From Guillardia theta CCMP2712 (Eukaryota > Cryptophyceae > Pyrenomonadales > Geminigeraceae), in contig NW_005434648.1 of NCBI RefSeq assembly GCF_000315625.1, positions 351,869-415,868 on the forward strand: a stretch of 64,000 bases of DNA. Direction: 5' to 3'. The stretch's first letter is position 1. Each line of letters starts with the position of its first letter. The notes beneath the pieces are model-generated. The model was given only the letters and a program-made list of their open reading frames with translations. It was not told where the DNA came from and ran no database searches. Of the stretch, positions 9,565-20,910 are shown piece after piece. The position numbers and the translations under genes were made by a program.

Positions 9565-12500
9565 TCAAGAATCTTCAACGTCCTCCTCCTGGTCGTCATC
9601 GTCGTCGCCGCCGTCGCCGCCGTCCTCCTCCTCCTCCTCGTCCTCCAATTCCTCGCCGTCCTCATCCTCATCTTCCTCCGCCTCCTCGTCCCCCAATTCC
9701 TCGCCGTCCTCATCCTCATCTTCCTCCGCCTCCTCGTCCCCCAATTCCTCGCCGTCCTCATCCTCATCTTCCTCCGCCTCCTCGTCCCCCAATTCCTCGC
9801 CGTCCTCATCCTCATCTTCCTCCTCCTCCTCGTCCCCCAATTCCTCGCCGTCCTCATCCTCATCTTCCTCCTCCTCCTCGTCCCCCAATTCCTCGCCGTC
9901 CTCATCCTCATCTTCCGCTTCCTCGGAAGAGGCTTCCTCTTCTTCCTGTGATGGCCGCCTCCGGCGGATCCCCAGCCTCACATGTCCCTGCTCTTCCGCT
10001 TTGTCGTCCTTGTCATCATCATCGTTATCATCCACTCCGACGTCCTCGCCTACAGCTGCCGCCGCCGCCACCACCGCAGCAGCAGCAGCAGCAGCTCTTC
10101 CTCCGCCGTTGTCAGAGACGTACCGAGACACCTCGTCGTCATCCTCATGACGATGCTCGACCGAGTACTCCTCGTTGTCATCAGAGCAGCCTTCAGCATC
10201 GGAGAACAAGAGACCAGGATCAATATCGCTAGTGCCAGGCTGACTGACACGAATTCTCTTGGACTCCACAGCGTCTTCATCGTCTACGGGGCCAAGACCA
10301 TCTTGCTTCCGCTTCAAGGAGGATGGTTCAACCTCCTCGCACTTCTCGTCCTGACCTTGCTGACATGCGATCTCTTGCGTTTTGGGACATTTCTGAGCAG
10401 GAGCGACCTCCTCGTTCTCTTCTCTCTTGCGTTTGCTTGCGGTCAAGTCCTCTCCCTCGCTCGCTATGGCTCCATGCTCCAGCGGAAGCCGGGTCATGGC
10501 TGTATGCTCCCGCTGGCGACTCCACCATAGAGCCGATGAGCCCCAGTCGCACAGGCTGTTGACCTGAGCGCCTGCTGTATGCAGCAGCAAGAGGACGTCT
10601 TCCTTTCCAGCCCTGCTGGCCATCAGCAGAGGAGTCTGTCCGACATGGTTACCAGCATTGACATCGGCCTTGTTCGCCACCATGACTTGGATGACTCTCA
10701 ACGGCACAGGAGGAATTTGACACGCGAGCATCAGAGCTGTGCTGCCGGACTGATCGCAAGCGTCAAGAGCAAGGGAATCATCCTCGTCGCAGTCCAGCAG
10801 GGCGTTGACGCGTCTTCTCAGCAGGTACTCCTCCACCACTCGCTCTCTCCCGTGAGCTGCAGCAACATGCAGCACCGTCTGACCGCTCAGAGACCGATGG
10901 GACCAGTCCGCTCCGGCTTCATGGAGGAGCGTCAAGATCCTACCGCGAGTCTCCTCCTTCAGTGGAGTAGCAGCTGCGTGAAACAAGGCCGTCCATCCAT
11001 CCATGTCTTGCTCGTTGACAGTAGCAGCAGCATCGGGAACTGCCGTCATTGCAGCAAGCAGCCTCGGTCGACCTTGCTTCACTGCAATCATCAAGAACGT
11101 TTCACCAAACGTGTTCTTAGTGGCCAACCACTCCTTGTTGTGGCAACAAGCGTTGAAACAGGGGAGGATGAGGCTGGTCGGTGAGTTGTTTGCCAAGAGC
11201 GTGGTGAATTGATGTTGAAATGAAAACCACATGAGCGAATGAGGTATGCATCTTGATGATAACATTCGCAACACAGGCAAATCTCCGTCAGCGATGACCT
11301 GAAGAAGGATCAAGTGCCCGTCTCCTCCCTGGTCGAGAATGGCTTCGAGCAGGTGCTGGTGGGAAGCAAAAGGTGTGAAATCTTGCGTGTTTTTCTTAGC
11401 CATGTACGCCAAATCCAAAGGCGTCAACACGGTTGCTGGGAGACTGTTTGTTCGCTGCGGGTCGAGTTTGATGGTACAGACAGTTGACGAGCAGCACTTG
11501 CTCTCCAACATCATATGAACAACCTTCCAGCTGCTATCTTGAATCGCTCTCTTCAGCAGCGAGCGGCCATCAGGCGTCGCTCTGTCGTCGAGCCCTCGCT
11601 GCAGGAGGCAGTCAAAGAGCTGGTAGCACTGCTCTGTTGTGTTCCTGCAAGCATACACCAACTCCAGGAGGCTGCGGCTGGAGGTTTCGAGAGTTTTGAC
11701 TGGGCTCACCCGGCTGTCTACCAGCTGCCTTGCGAACCACCACCTGCGCTCCATGATGGCCGTTCTCAGCAACTGGTTCTCCTCGCCGCTGCTCCCGGAG
11801 TCATCTTTGACTCCAACCTCGCTCAGCAGGTCGAAGATCAACCTCCATGGGACTCGATCAGCGTCTGTTAGCTTGTACATGGCAAAGAGGAGGTGCAGAG
11901 CTTTGGGAGAGTATTGCCTTACCCACCTCCTCGTGACTCGTCGGCAGACACTGAGAGAAAATCGGCGAGACATGAGACGGAGATGTGAAGTTGGAAGGGA
12001 CTGCAGGAGAATCTTGAGGAGATCCGCTCGCTGGGAAAGAGGATCGACATGGTCAAGAGATTGCAGGCAGAGGAGTAACACAGTTCTTCCGAAACTGTCA
12101 GGAACATCCTGGAAGCCATGCTGGACAAGAGTGATGATAGTCTGTTCATCGATCCTTCCATCTCTCTGAAAACTCTCGAATGCGAGCATCAACAAGCTTT
12201 TGCCCGACCTCGTCACAACCTTGCTGAGATGCTCATAGCATCGGTGAGAACTTGACAGGGCCTTGACCAGTCTCCTCCAACCCATCTCGATTGCAACTGA
12301 CAGAGCTGTCCTTCCGGTCTCAGACACAAAGTCACGAGCTCCTAGACGTAGCATGATCTCACAGCAGGAGTTAAGATCTTCAAGCACAGTGTTCTCCTTG
12401 TCTTTCTCATCACTTGACTGCTCTTGCTCTTGTACACCCTCTTGTTCCTGATCATTGTCATCAACAACCATGGCGGTGCCATTCCCGCTTTCTTCTTCTT

Positions 12501-15500
12501 CATCTCGACTTTTATCTTCACCTTCATCCTCCTTCTTCCCACCTGGTTGATATGACACACCGTCGAGCAGATGTAACAGCGTGTTGTGTCTTTGAATGAA
12601 CATCCTGCAGTGCTGCGGAGGCTCATGTACCATGGAGGCTGACGAAGCCATCGAAGCAATATGCAGGCAAAGCAACAACTTGGGCAAATCTCGTGTCTGG
12701 ATGCAATGAGATATCTTGCGGGAGAGGCATCGGCTCTGTCTCGCTGTGTATACCCATTTCTCCTTGATCGAGGAGAGTTGCTCCACTGGTAGCAAGTTGA
12801 TAGACAGATGACCATGTACCTCCTGAAGCATCTGATGCATCAAAGCGTCGAAATGTGCTTGTCTGTCTCTTGTGGGAGTCAACATGAAGTCTAGCATCTG
12901 TCTTGTTTGCACCCAATTCTTTGCTCGGATTGCAACCTCCAGAGGACAAAGTTTTTGACAAGACGACGAAAACAATGCTGCAAACATGTCATTGGTTCTT
13001 CTCCTGGTGTCTACCCTCAAGAATTGAGACAGAGTTTCGCATTCTTCGTCTCGCAAGGCAAGGAGAAGGTTGTGAAACGGCAGTCTAGCTCGCTGGCAAA
13101 AGGAATGGAAGGAGCTCCAATTCCACTCCTTGATTGACGAGCTTCTCCGGTCGTGCTCTCTGTCCGTCAGGTTCAAGATCCTCTCGAGGACAAGCAATTC
13201 CTGTCGGAGAGCTTTCTCTCGACGTGCTGGTTCGCCACCGCACAAGTTCTGACGGAGGTTTTGCTCTGCCTCGAGCAAACTTGTCCGAACTGCTTCATCT
13301 TGCAATGGCTGAGAGGTTTCAAGGAAGTCTAAAAGGACCGCAGCTGTGTGGAAGAGCAAGGAGTGACGTACCACCTTGTTCAACACCCGCGCCATGACCT
13401 GGAGGTCAAACTCGAACGTCTTCGTGTCGAATCCCCTAGATGAAGCAGCGCGGATGGACAAGTCAAGCAGCAGCAAGCAAGCCAAGTCCTCCGATTGATC
13501 CACCTCCTCCAGCGCTTCCTGCAGGATTGGACGGCTGGAGCCCGGCCTGCAGTCGGGGAAACAAGAGATGAATTTGGAGGATTCGAAGATTTCATGCAAG
13601 GACGAGAAGTCATCTTCGCTGAGATTTTCATCTTTGACACTCACAACGAATTTCGACACCATGGCACTGTACAGCATATCCGCTTCGATACCATTGTTCA
13701 GTAGAACCGAGCAAAACCTCGACAGGTCGACCAGTCGCAGAGGGGAGGAGAAATTGATGTTCCCCTCGTTGGCTCGAGGATACCAAGTCCAGGCGTGAGT
13801 CCTCCGTCCGTACGTCCAGCTCCCTTTACTCAGCTCGGTGAAACCTTTCTCGGTGAAAGTGATTGTCATACTGATGTCTCCGTCCACAACATTGTGAAAC
13901 CTCCCGACCAGTCGCAGCATCCGTGGTGACAAGACTTGGAAGGTCCCGTGGATGGTACAGCCGAGATTGTAATCTCCGAAGAAGGTTCGCTGACCTGCTC
14001 TCTTGGTCAGCGTCAAAATCAGATCAGAGTCTCCGTAATTCTCCTCGTACACGAGCTTGACCTCGCCCTCTTCCGTTGGGTCCTCTGACGTGCAGAACGT
14101 ACGTGATACCAGGATGTCTAGCAGTTGTTCCTGCGAGCTCTGTGACAGGTGATGTGAACCATTGTCTTCGGTCGACCTCAATGCTCTCTGTTTGGTCTCA
14201 TTGCAGTAAGACGCTGAGCCAAGTCTTCTGCAAAGTTCCAAAACCCTGGGAGGAGAAAATTCCGACAGATTCTCTAGGATTTCAACGATCGACGGTCTGC
14301 CATTGGAATCCGAGCAGAAGGGATTTGCTCCCGCCTGTAGCAGCAGGCCGAACGCCTCGTCAAATCTTGTTGAACATGCCAGGCTGAAGGGAGCCTCCTT
14401 GGTCAAAGATGTTTGATGTAGCATCATCGAGAGGACTTGAGGGCCCAGTTTGTCTAGCAGTCTTTGGAGGAGGCTGACGCTCCTGCCATGGATCGCAAGA
14501 TGCAAAAGGGTATCTCCACTGCTCGTCCTAGCGAGCGGGTCTGACATGGTCAGCAACCTCATCGCGTCTTCTTGTCTGCTCAACTGACACGCAACGTGCA
14601 GGGGCGTCATGCCCTGATCAAGAGTCAAGCTGCTGCACAGGCGCTTCCAACGGTCGTCCTTGGGCTCGAAAGCTTTCCACATGGGATTCGATTCGTCAGG
14701 AGCAAACGCTGAGTTTTCAGCCATCAGATGAAAGATATTCTTGCCGCCAGTTGTCGTCGCAAACATGTCTGCACCATGTTCAAGGAGAAGTTTGACGCAG
14801 TCCACGTGATTGTTGCGGACTGCTTCATGCAGTACTGTGATGTCGTCGTGTGCCTTTGCGTTGATCAATTCGACATTGAATGCATATGTGAAACTTTTGC
14901 ATATTTTGTGCAATATTTTGCTCTTTTGCTCTTGACGATGATCCCGATCACAGGGCTTATCACAGCAGATGTGAAAAACAGTCTTACCCTCCCTGGTTCT
15001 CGCACTGACATCTGCGTTAAGTTTCAACAACGACGCAACTTCCTTGAAAGTATGACTCTGACACGCAACATGTAGCGCGGACAGACCCTCCTTCGGATCC
15101 TGCAGGTTGATATGCTGGGGCGATGAGGCGAATGAGTTTAAGAGGAACTCGAGGCTTTCGCACAAGCTCGAGTCATGCTCGTTCTTGAGAAGCAGATGCA
15201 GGGCTGTCTCTCCGTTGCAAAGAAGGAATGGATCAGCGTTGAAGGAGAGCAGCGTCTTCAATCTCGCTTGTGAGTTTGACTGGCAGGCTGAGAGCAAGGG
15301 GGTCAAGCCTGTCTTCTTGGAGGGTCGATCCATCAGCTCTTTGCGTTCGCTCGGCTCGAGACTTTCAAGCAGCAGTCTCAGAACCTCAGCCGAGTCTCCT
15401 TCTCCTCTTACTGCTGTCATCACCGCCGACTCACCATCGCTCACATGTGAGGAGACCTTGACGCCCCGTTGCAGCAGAAACGAGAGGTCGCATGCTCGAG

Positions 15501-18382
15501 AAAAATGACAGACAAGATGGATGGTGCAGTCCAGCAGTGCGGGGTTCAAACCATTGACATCACCATCATGTGATCGAATGCAATCAATGAGAAAGTTACA
15601 GAGATGTCGTCTTGCTTGTCCCTGCACGCTGAGAGGGTCTGCGCCACCAGCGAGGAGTGTAGCCATGGTGAACATGGGAATCAAACTCTTGTCTGAGATG
15701 TCTGAAAGCGGCACCATGATGTTGTCCAACCATTCAGGGAGAGAAGCAAAGTTAGCACTTGTGCATGCTTTCACAAGACAGGCGATACATCTCAGCCTAT
15801 CGAAGGAGTCTCTCTCTCGAGTACACAGCAGCGTCTGAAACATCAAAGCTGCATCGTCACCCATTAGTTCTCTTGTTGACTCCCTTTGCAAAATCAGCTT
15901 GACAACAGGCAGAGCTGCATAATCAAGAGCAGTTTGCAAAGTCTTGACAGGATTCGCTCCCACAGACTCAAAGCTTGCGTCTGACCTCAGCAGGGCTTCT
16001 AGTATCTTGCAAGCAGCATAGTCGTGCTCCTCTATTTCTGGAGTTGAAATGTTTGCAAGAAAAGACAAAATGTCGTGTTCACCTCGTCGAACCATCGTTT
16101 CTGCCTGGATCTCCGCCATCAATGCAGAATTTGGTTGAAATTGCTTCCATCCTTGGCATAAAGCATCGAAGACAGTGAAGTCTCGATCAGCTTTGATCGT
16201 TATGTCTCCTGACGCACTTAGCAATGTGTCAACGGCGGCAAAATTTCTCAAATTAGCAGCGAGATGCAGGGCAGTAAACCCATCCATCTTTCTGCATATG
16301 TTGACTTGGTTCTTGAAGCTCAAGACCAAAGTTCTGAACACTTCTTGTGGAAAGTCTTCGGTTTCAATTGCTTCATGAATTACTGTGTACCGCATGGCCT
16401 CTTCAGGACCCATAGAATAATGTTGGAGCATCAACTTGCTCAACCACCCTAGATCAACATGTCCAGGGACATGTCGCAACGCCAAGTGCAATGGTATGCA
16501 TCCGTAGCCAGATTGAATGTTTGGGTTTGCTTTGTGCTCAAGGAGCAGGTTGATGGCTTGCGTGTGGCCCTTGAAGCACGCCAAATGCAGAGCAGTGAAA
16601 CCGTGTCTCTCCGTCGCAAGATTCAGAAAGCTTGACACGTCCCCATGCAACTCGAACTGCTGTAAACAGGACGCGAAGATCATTTCGCTCGATGTACTCC
16701 ATTTCCTCGTCAACATGATTTGATGCATCACCGAGCATTTCTGTCTGCTCAGCGAAAGAACGTCTGCACCGCGCTCGCAGACTTGGGAATACAGTTTGAA
16801 AGAGCCTTTCCTTGCGATGCGATGTAAGAGCGGAAACCCGCTCGAGCCAATACCGTCATTCAAGACATGGTGAATGTTCGGACTCAACAGGGCCAAGTCA
16901 ACGATTCCATACCTCCACAGGCAAGGGAGGCTGGCGATTCTCAGCAGCAGCAGGTTTTCATCTCGACTGAGCTCTGCGCCTCTGCTTATAAGTGAGTGAG
17001 AGACTTGTCGGTTGTAGATCAAGGCCAACAAAAGAGCGCTGACGGGTCTCACTTTGCCGTTGTGCTCGCGAAGTTCTGGAGAGTGGATCCTGTAGTTTGA
17101 AGTATCGTTGAGAGTCGAAGTTGTGACATTGCCGCAGAACAAGATTCTGATCACTGCAGACCCAAACCTTTCAGGAAGCATCATAGCAGCCAAGTGAAAG
17201 ACAGTCTCCATCGCAAGGTTCTTGTGTTGTAAATCCACCTGGTCGACAAGAAAACTGATTGTTTCCAAGATGACGGACGATTGCAAATATGTATCCTTTG
17301 CCTTGCTTGTGAGAGCACGAGTAAGAGACGAAATCGAGAGATCTAGCTCAGGCTTGGTTCCTCCCTTGTAGCCATGCAAAAATCTGTGGTCAAATGGACT
17401 TCTGTGCGTCATTTGCCCAGCCATGCAACATCGGCATACTATCATTACAAGGTTGTCTCCATTGTCATCGACCCAGGAAGGATCTAGACAGCCAAGTCTA
17501 TCTAAAAGTTTGAGGACATCTGGTCTCACGAGTCTGCAAGCTTTGAAAGCCAAAGCTCTTAGCCGCCGTGCTGTTGTTTCTGGAAGTTGCCTTGCCAACA
17601 GTTGAGTTGCTTCGTTCTCCTCCAACGCTTTTTGACTAACATGCAGCAATAGCATAATCCCGCGCTCAAGCATGTTGAGATCGTTTCGCTTGAAAAGTTT
17701 CTTTAATGCATGGTAGATCGGGTGCGCGATAATGAGAAAAAATCTTTGCGCTCCTTCAGGATGTTGCATCTGGGCAAGATAATAGTTGTCATCATGAAAG
17801 GTGATCATCAACCTTGCAAGCTGCCTCCTCCATGATACCTCCAGGATCTTCTTGTAAAGTTTTCTCAAGTCATCTCTCGTCTGTTTCTTTGAGAATCTGT
17901 TGAGGATTGAAGCATTGTACGCAAGAGAAGCATTCTGCATCATCGAGATGAAGAAACGAATGACGACAGGCATATGCTGGTCTATGATCTCCTTCAGGTC
18001 TTTGCAACATGTTCGAAGCTGTAGCACATTGCGGATGCTCAATCCCTGCCCCCCCGCGCCTTGAAAGAAAGCGCTCGACTTGGCATGCTCAAGGCGATCA
18101 GAAACACTCTCTTCGAACTTGCAGGACCTATCCTGCAGCACCTGATTCGCCTCCGCTGATTCAGACCTGTGAGAATCGTCAGGAGAAATAAGTCCAAGTA
18201 GGTCTGACTGCTGTCGCTCACTCTGTTCTCCCTTTCATCGACGTCTCGTGGTCGTGAAGCTCAACAAGCAGATCGATGTTTTCATACTGGAGCAGAACAT
18301 GCAGAACAGGTTCCCATACTCTGTCCGCTCTGTCGTCTATGTTGGGAGTCTTTCCCCCACCGCTAGCAGCATAAGATGACAT
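9565..18382 (-). CDS. giant ankyrin-repeat protein with acidic C-terminal repeats
   Basis: Exon 1 (18222-18382) starts at an ATG encoding MSSYAASGGGKTPN and joins, over a 55-nt intron, one uninterrupted exon 9565-18166; total about 2920 aa. Ankyrin units are clear (GFTALHLACFKGH, DGFTALHLAANLRN, GLSALHVACQSH, DITVLHEAVRNNHVDCVKLL, GMTPLHVACQLS, and near the C-terminus GQTVLHVAAAHGRE, GSTALMLACQ, GQTPLLMASRAGKE). Between the first and last arrays, around residues 1410-1530, lies a non-ankyrin segment with many aromatic and Thr/Gly residues (FFGDYNLGC, LVGRFHNVVDGD, WTYGRRTHAWTWYPR) that looks like a beta-rich domain I cannot name. The C-terminus is a Lys/Glu linker with a nuclear-type basic cluster, a poly-Ala stretch, and six 16-residue acidic repeats. 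Probably a scaffold. An 8.6-kb intron-free exon is striking beside the intron-dense neighbours. Confidence 0.85.
9637..9924. repeat. 48-bp minisatellite inside the ankyrin gene
   Basis: Six copies at exactly 48-bp spacing (the word CCAATTCCTCGCC recurs at 9645, 9693, 9741, 9789, 9837 and 9885). On the minus strand each encodes a 16-residue unit, DEDEDGEELGDEE plus three Glu/Ala. Copies differ at only one or two bases, mostly GCC versus TCC in the last triplets, so the array expanded recently. Confidence 0.92.
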
Positions 18383-18815
18383 GTTGTACGGCACGTGCTG
18401 GCGCAGCTCGTACCAACTTTGTAGCTTCGAAGGGAGCTAGGACAAGGTTTGTAGGCAGCAGCACAGTACTGTGAGCTGGGAGCAGTTGCGGGGTCAGAAG
18501 ATCGTGAAGGGAAGGGGAGAAGAGAACAGCCGATGCTGTCTTTCTTGTTTGATATAATCCACTGGTGAGGCGGACTGTCTTTTTCTTTTTACTCTCAGGG
18601 TGGCCGGGCCGGGTGTCCGAGTCGGATGCGGCCGCCCGGCACCGGGCGCTAAAAGTACCCGGCGTCCGACGGCGTCACGGTGGTCCGGGCCTGGGGGGGT
18701 CTACTGGGCGGGTGGTGACCCGCCCGGCCGCGTGACTCAGTGACCAGAGGATTATTAATCTTTTACATGTGACATTTGGACAACAAGAAAACTCTCCATC
18801 GGTGTGGTTCAGTTT
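18383..18815. other. intergenic between ankyrin gene start and phosphagen-kinase gene end
   Basis: Holds the ankyrin gene promoter side (18383-18595, ordinary composition) and the largest GC-rich island of the window (18598-18745). No coding potential seen. Confidence 0.5.
18598..18745. repeat. GC-rich intergenic island
   Basis: About 150 bases with dense GGCCGGG, CGCCCGG, CCGGCGTCCG words and ending GTGACTCAGTGACCAG. Sharp borders with AT-balanced DNA on both sides. Confidence 0.5.
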
Positions 18816-20485
18816 TTAACGGCTCGGCAACTCTTCTAGGTTCGCAACAGTCTGTACGATCTCGTAGATCGCCTCGATGATGTTCTGCACAGCCTCATTC
18901 TCGGAAACTCCATAAGCTCTCTTGTGCTCTAGGACCCACCGCTCGAGTTCGCTTGTCTCTGTCGCCCTCCTTTCCCGTCTCAAAATCAGATTCAACGATG
19001 TCACACATTGTGGCAGGCTGTCCGACTGCCTCCTCCCTGTTTCCAGCTCCAAAACAACTTGGCATGTAAATCCCAGCCCCGCATTGGAGGGACAAGTTGA
19101 CAAGTAACCGAAAAGCTCATCTGTAGCAAAGTGCTTTCCAGACGCTTCTACCTTGTGCTTCACTGCTGTGTGAAGCTCGCAAAACCTGCGAAATGTCGAG
19201 GGGACATCGTGATGTTTTTCCAAGACATTCAGCTTCAGATGGTCTTCACCATTCAACCAGCAAACAATGCTGTTGTCAGTGTTGCGCAGAATCCCTCGAT
19301 TCTCGGGCCAATCTCTTGCCGCACCGGAGACTTGGAGTAGCGAGTTTTTCGCTGGCTCTTGAAGTAGCAGGTCATCTGTAAGAAGGATTTCCTCGTCGAT
19401 TGGGTCCATTGAGGAGATCTTCTCGTATACCCCGTCCTGTACACACTCTAGCAAAGCATTCCTCAGCAGCTGTTCGATCGAAGCACGCTCTTCCCTGCTG
19501 ACTCCAGCCATGAAAGGGAACTCCGACAAGTTCCTGCAAGCCCGGAAGTGAGTTGATTTCACCACCTGCGCAACCTGAGAGAAGTTTGCGGGGACTGCGA
19601 TCGAGTCAGGCGACAGCTGGCTGTGAAACCTATGAACATGCGGGTCAAGACCATGGACGGTCTTGATCATATCCACTGAGATCTTGTGGAAGAGCAGGTA
19701 GCACTCTTTGTCCCCATTCGCCACCCCGATCCTCAAGGGAGGACATGTCACAGCAGGTTGTATGTAGTTCGAGAACGTGAAATTAAATGAAGTCCTCTCG
19801 TCCTTGTACTCCATAAACGTCTGCGGTTTGAGAAGTGAGCGGAGAATCGACAGATGTCTTGTGGTCATTGGAGGCAACTCGTTGTATTGCCGAAACTTGA
19901 AGTTGGGTGTGTTTTTTCGGTCATACGGGGAATGTGCCGCAACGTTTTCCTCCCATGTGAAGAATTCCTGCATCTCATCATCTAAGTCTGTATCAATCCT
20001 GAAGCCCATGGACCGTATCCTATCTTCCTGCATCGACTCAATATCAGAACTACCTTCCCCGTACAGGTAAGGTACATTACAAGCTCATGGACCCTTTCTT
20101 TCAGTTCCTGTATACTGTTTGCTGCAATCCTTGCTTCTTTGCGACGGATTCTGTTCTCTTCCTTCAAAGTTTGCTTCAGCTCATCAATCTTTCTTATCAG
20201 CGGATGATCCTCGGGTGGCATTGCATCGATACCACTTTCTTGCGCAACCTGATGTTGACAGCTTCAGTTGACCCTTGATTCACACTACTCATGTACCTTC
20301 AACGTTTCGTTGGCAACCAGGTCACGAAGATCTTGACGGTTCTGAATCAAGTAACGCACAAGGAATTCTATGGGGTCGATCGGTTGTTTAACCAGGAGCT
20401 CTTCGATGGCTCCTTCCAGAAACGAAGATACCTTTGCTCGAGAATAGCTCTCAAGTCGAGTTCGTATTTCTTGGGCGGAAGGCAT
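18816..20485 (-). CDS. RIIa docking domain fused to degenerate phosphagen (arginine/creatine) kinase
   Basis: Exons 20297-20485, 20081-20248 and 18816-20036 join in phase 0 to 525 aa. Residues 1-50 match the RIIa (R2D2) dimerisation/docking domain: LEGAIEELLVKQPIDPIEFL. Residues 64-118 form a charged coiled coil. From about 140 the phosphagen-kinase fold follows: RIGVANGDKECYLLFHKI, NLSEFPFMAGVSREERASIE, AARDWPENRGILRN, NGEDHLKL, STCPSNAGLGFTC. The reactive Cys (CPSN) and one acid of the NEED motif remain. Arginines that bind ATP phosphates in active members appear changed: STRVR reads STHFR, DHLR reads DHLK, GTGLRA reads GLGFTC. So I expect a weak or inactive enzyme used as a structural or sensing module. 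RIIa domains dock onto AKAP-type helices, often in cilia; flagellar location is inference. The third exon's acceptor (ATATTGAG) is weak but gives a 44-nt intron and correct phase. Confidence 0.82.
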
Positions 20486-20538
20486 TTGAAAACTCTGTCA
20501 AGACATCACTCAGAAGTTGCGAACATCTGACCGCGGAA

Positions 20539-20602
20539 GAATCTCTTTCATTGAGGCTACAAAGAAATTTGAATCTCTTTCATTGAGGCTACAAAGAAAT
20601 TT
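20539..20602. repeat. exact 32-bp tandem duplication
   Basis: The 32 bases at 20539-20570 (GAATCTCTTTCATTGAGGCT...) are repeated without a mismatch at 20571-20602. It lies about 55 bp upstream of the RIIa-kinase start codon, in its presumed promoter or 5' leader. Confidence 0.95.
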
Positions 20603-20814
20603 CTTCACTGCAACAAGGTCCTCGTTCCGAAGCACTCCACTTCTGGTTTTCATGGGCATATTCTCGACCTTGTGTGGCATATTCTAGACGTATCATCGTT
20701 TCTCCTCTCCCCTACCTCCTTCACCCTGCTCTTCCTATCGCTTCACTGCCATGTTAATTTCCAAGCCCACCTCAGAGAAATCAGTACGAGAATTCCAAGC
20801 CCACCTCAGACGAA

Positions 20815-20910
20815 ATCGATTTTGATTACCCCTCCTTACAACCCCTTTCTTTACCCCTTCATCTCAGCTCTCAAGTACCCCCCATTGGAACAGCATAACT
20901 GGGGGTGGAG
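20815..20910. promoter_or_regulatory. ACCCCT-rich block upstream of RIIa-kinase gene
   Basis: ATTACCCCTCC, CAACCCCTTTC, TTACCCCTTC, GTACCCCCC and CTGGGGGTGGAGG within 95 bases; the same motif family as the block at 22845-22985. Confidence 0.35.

Noticed and set aside
9552-10232. Arg/Pro-rich open frame on the plus strand, and a Met/Arg-rich frame on the minus strand over the same repeat
   Set aside because: Both are other-frame readings of the 48-bp repeat; the acidic frame continues into the ankyrin protein and is the real one.
10579-17605. Many plus-strand open frames of 60-200 codons
   Set aside because: Antisense shadows of the ankyrin coding sequence; no domain content.
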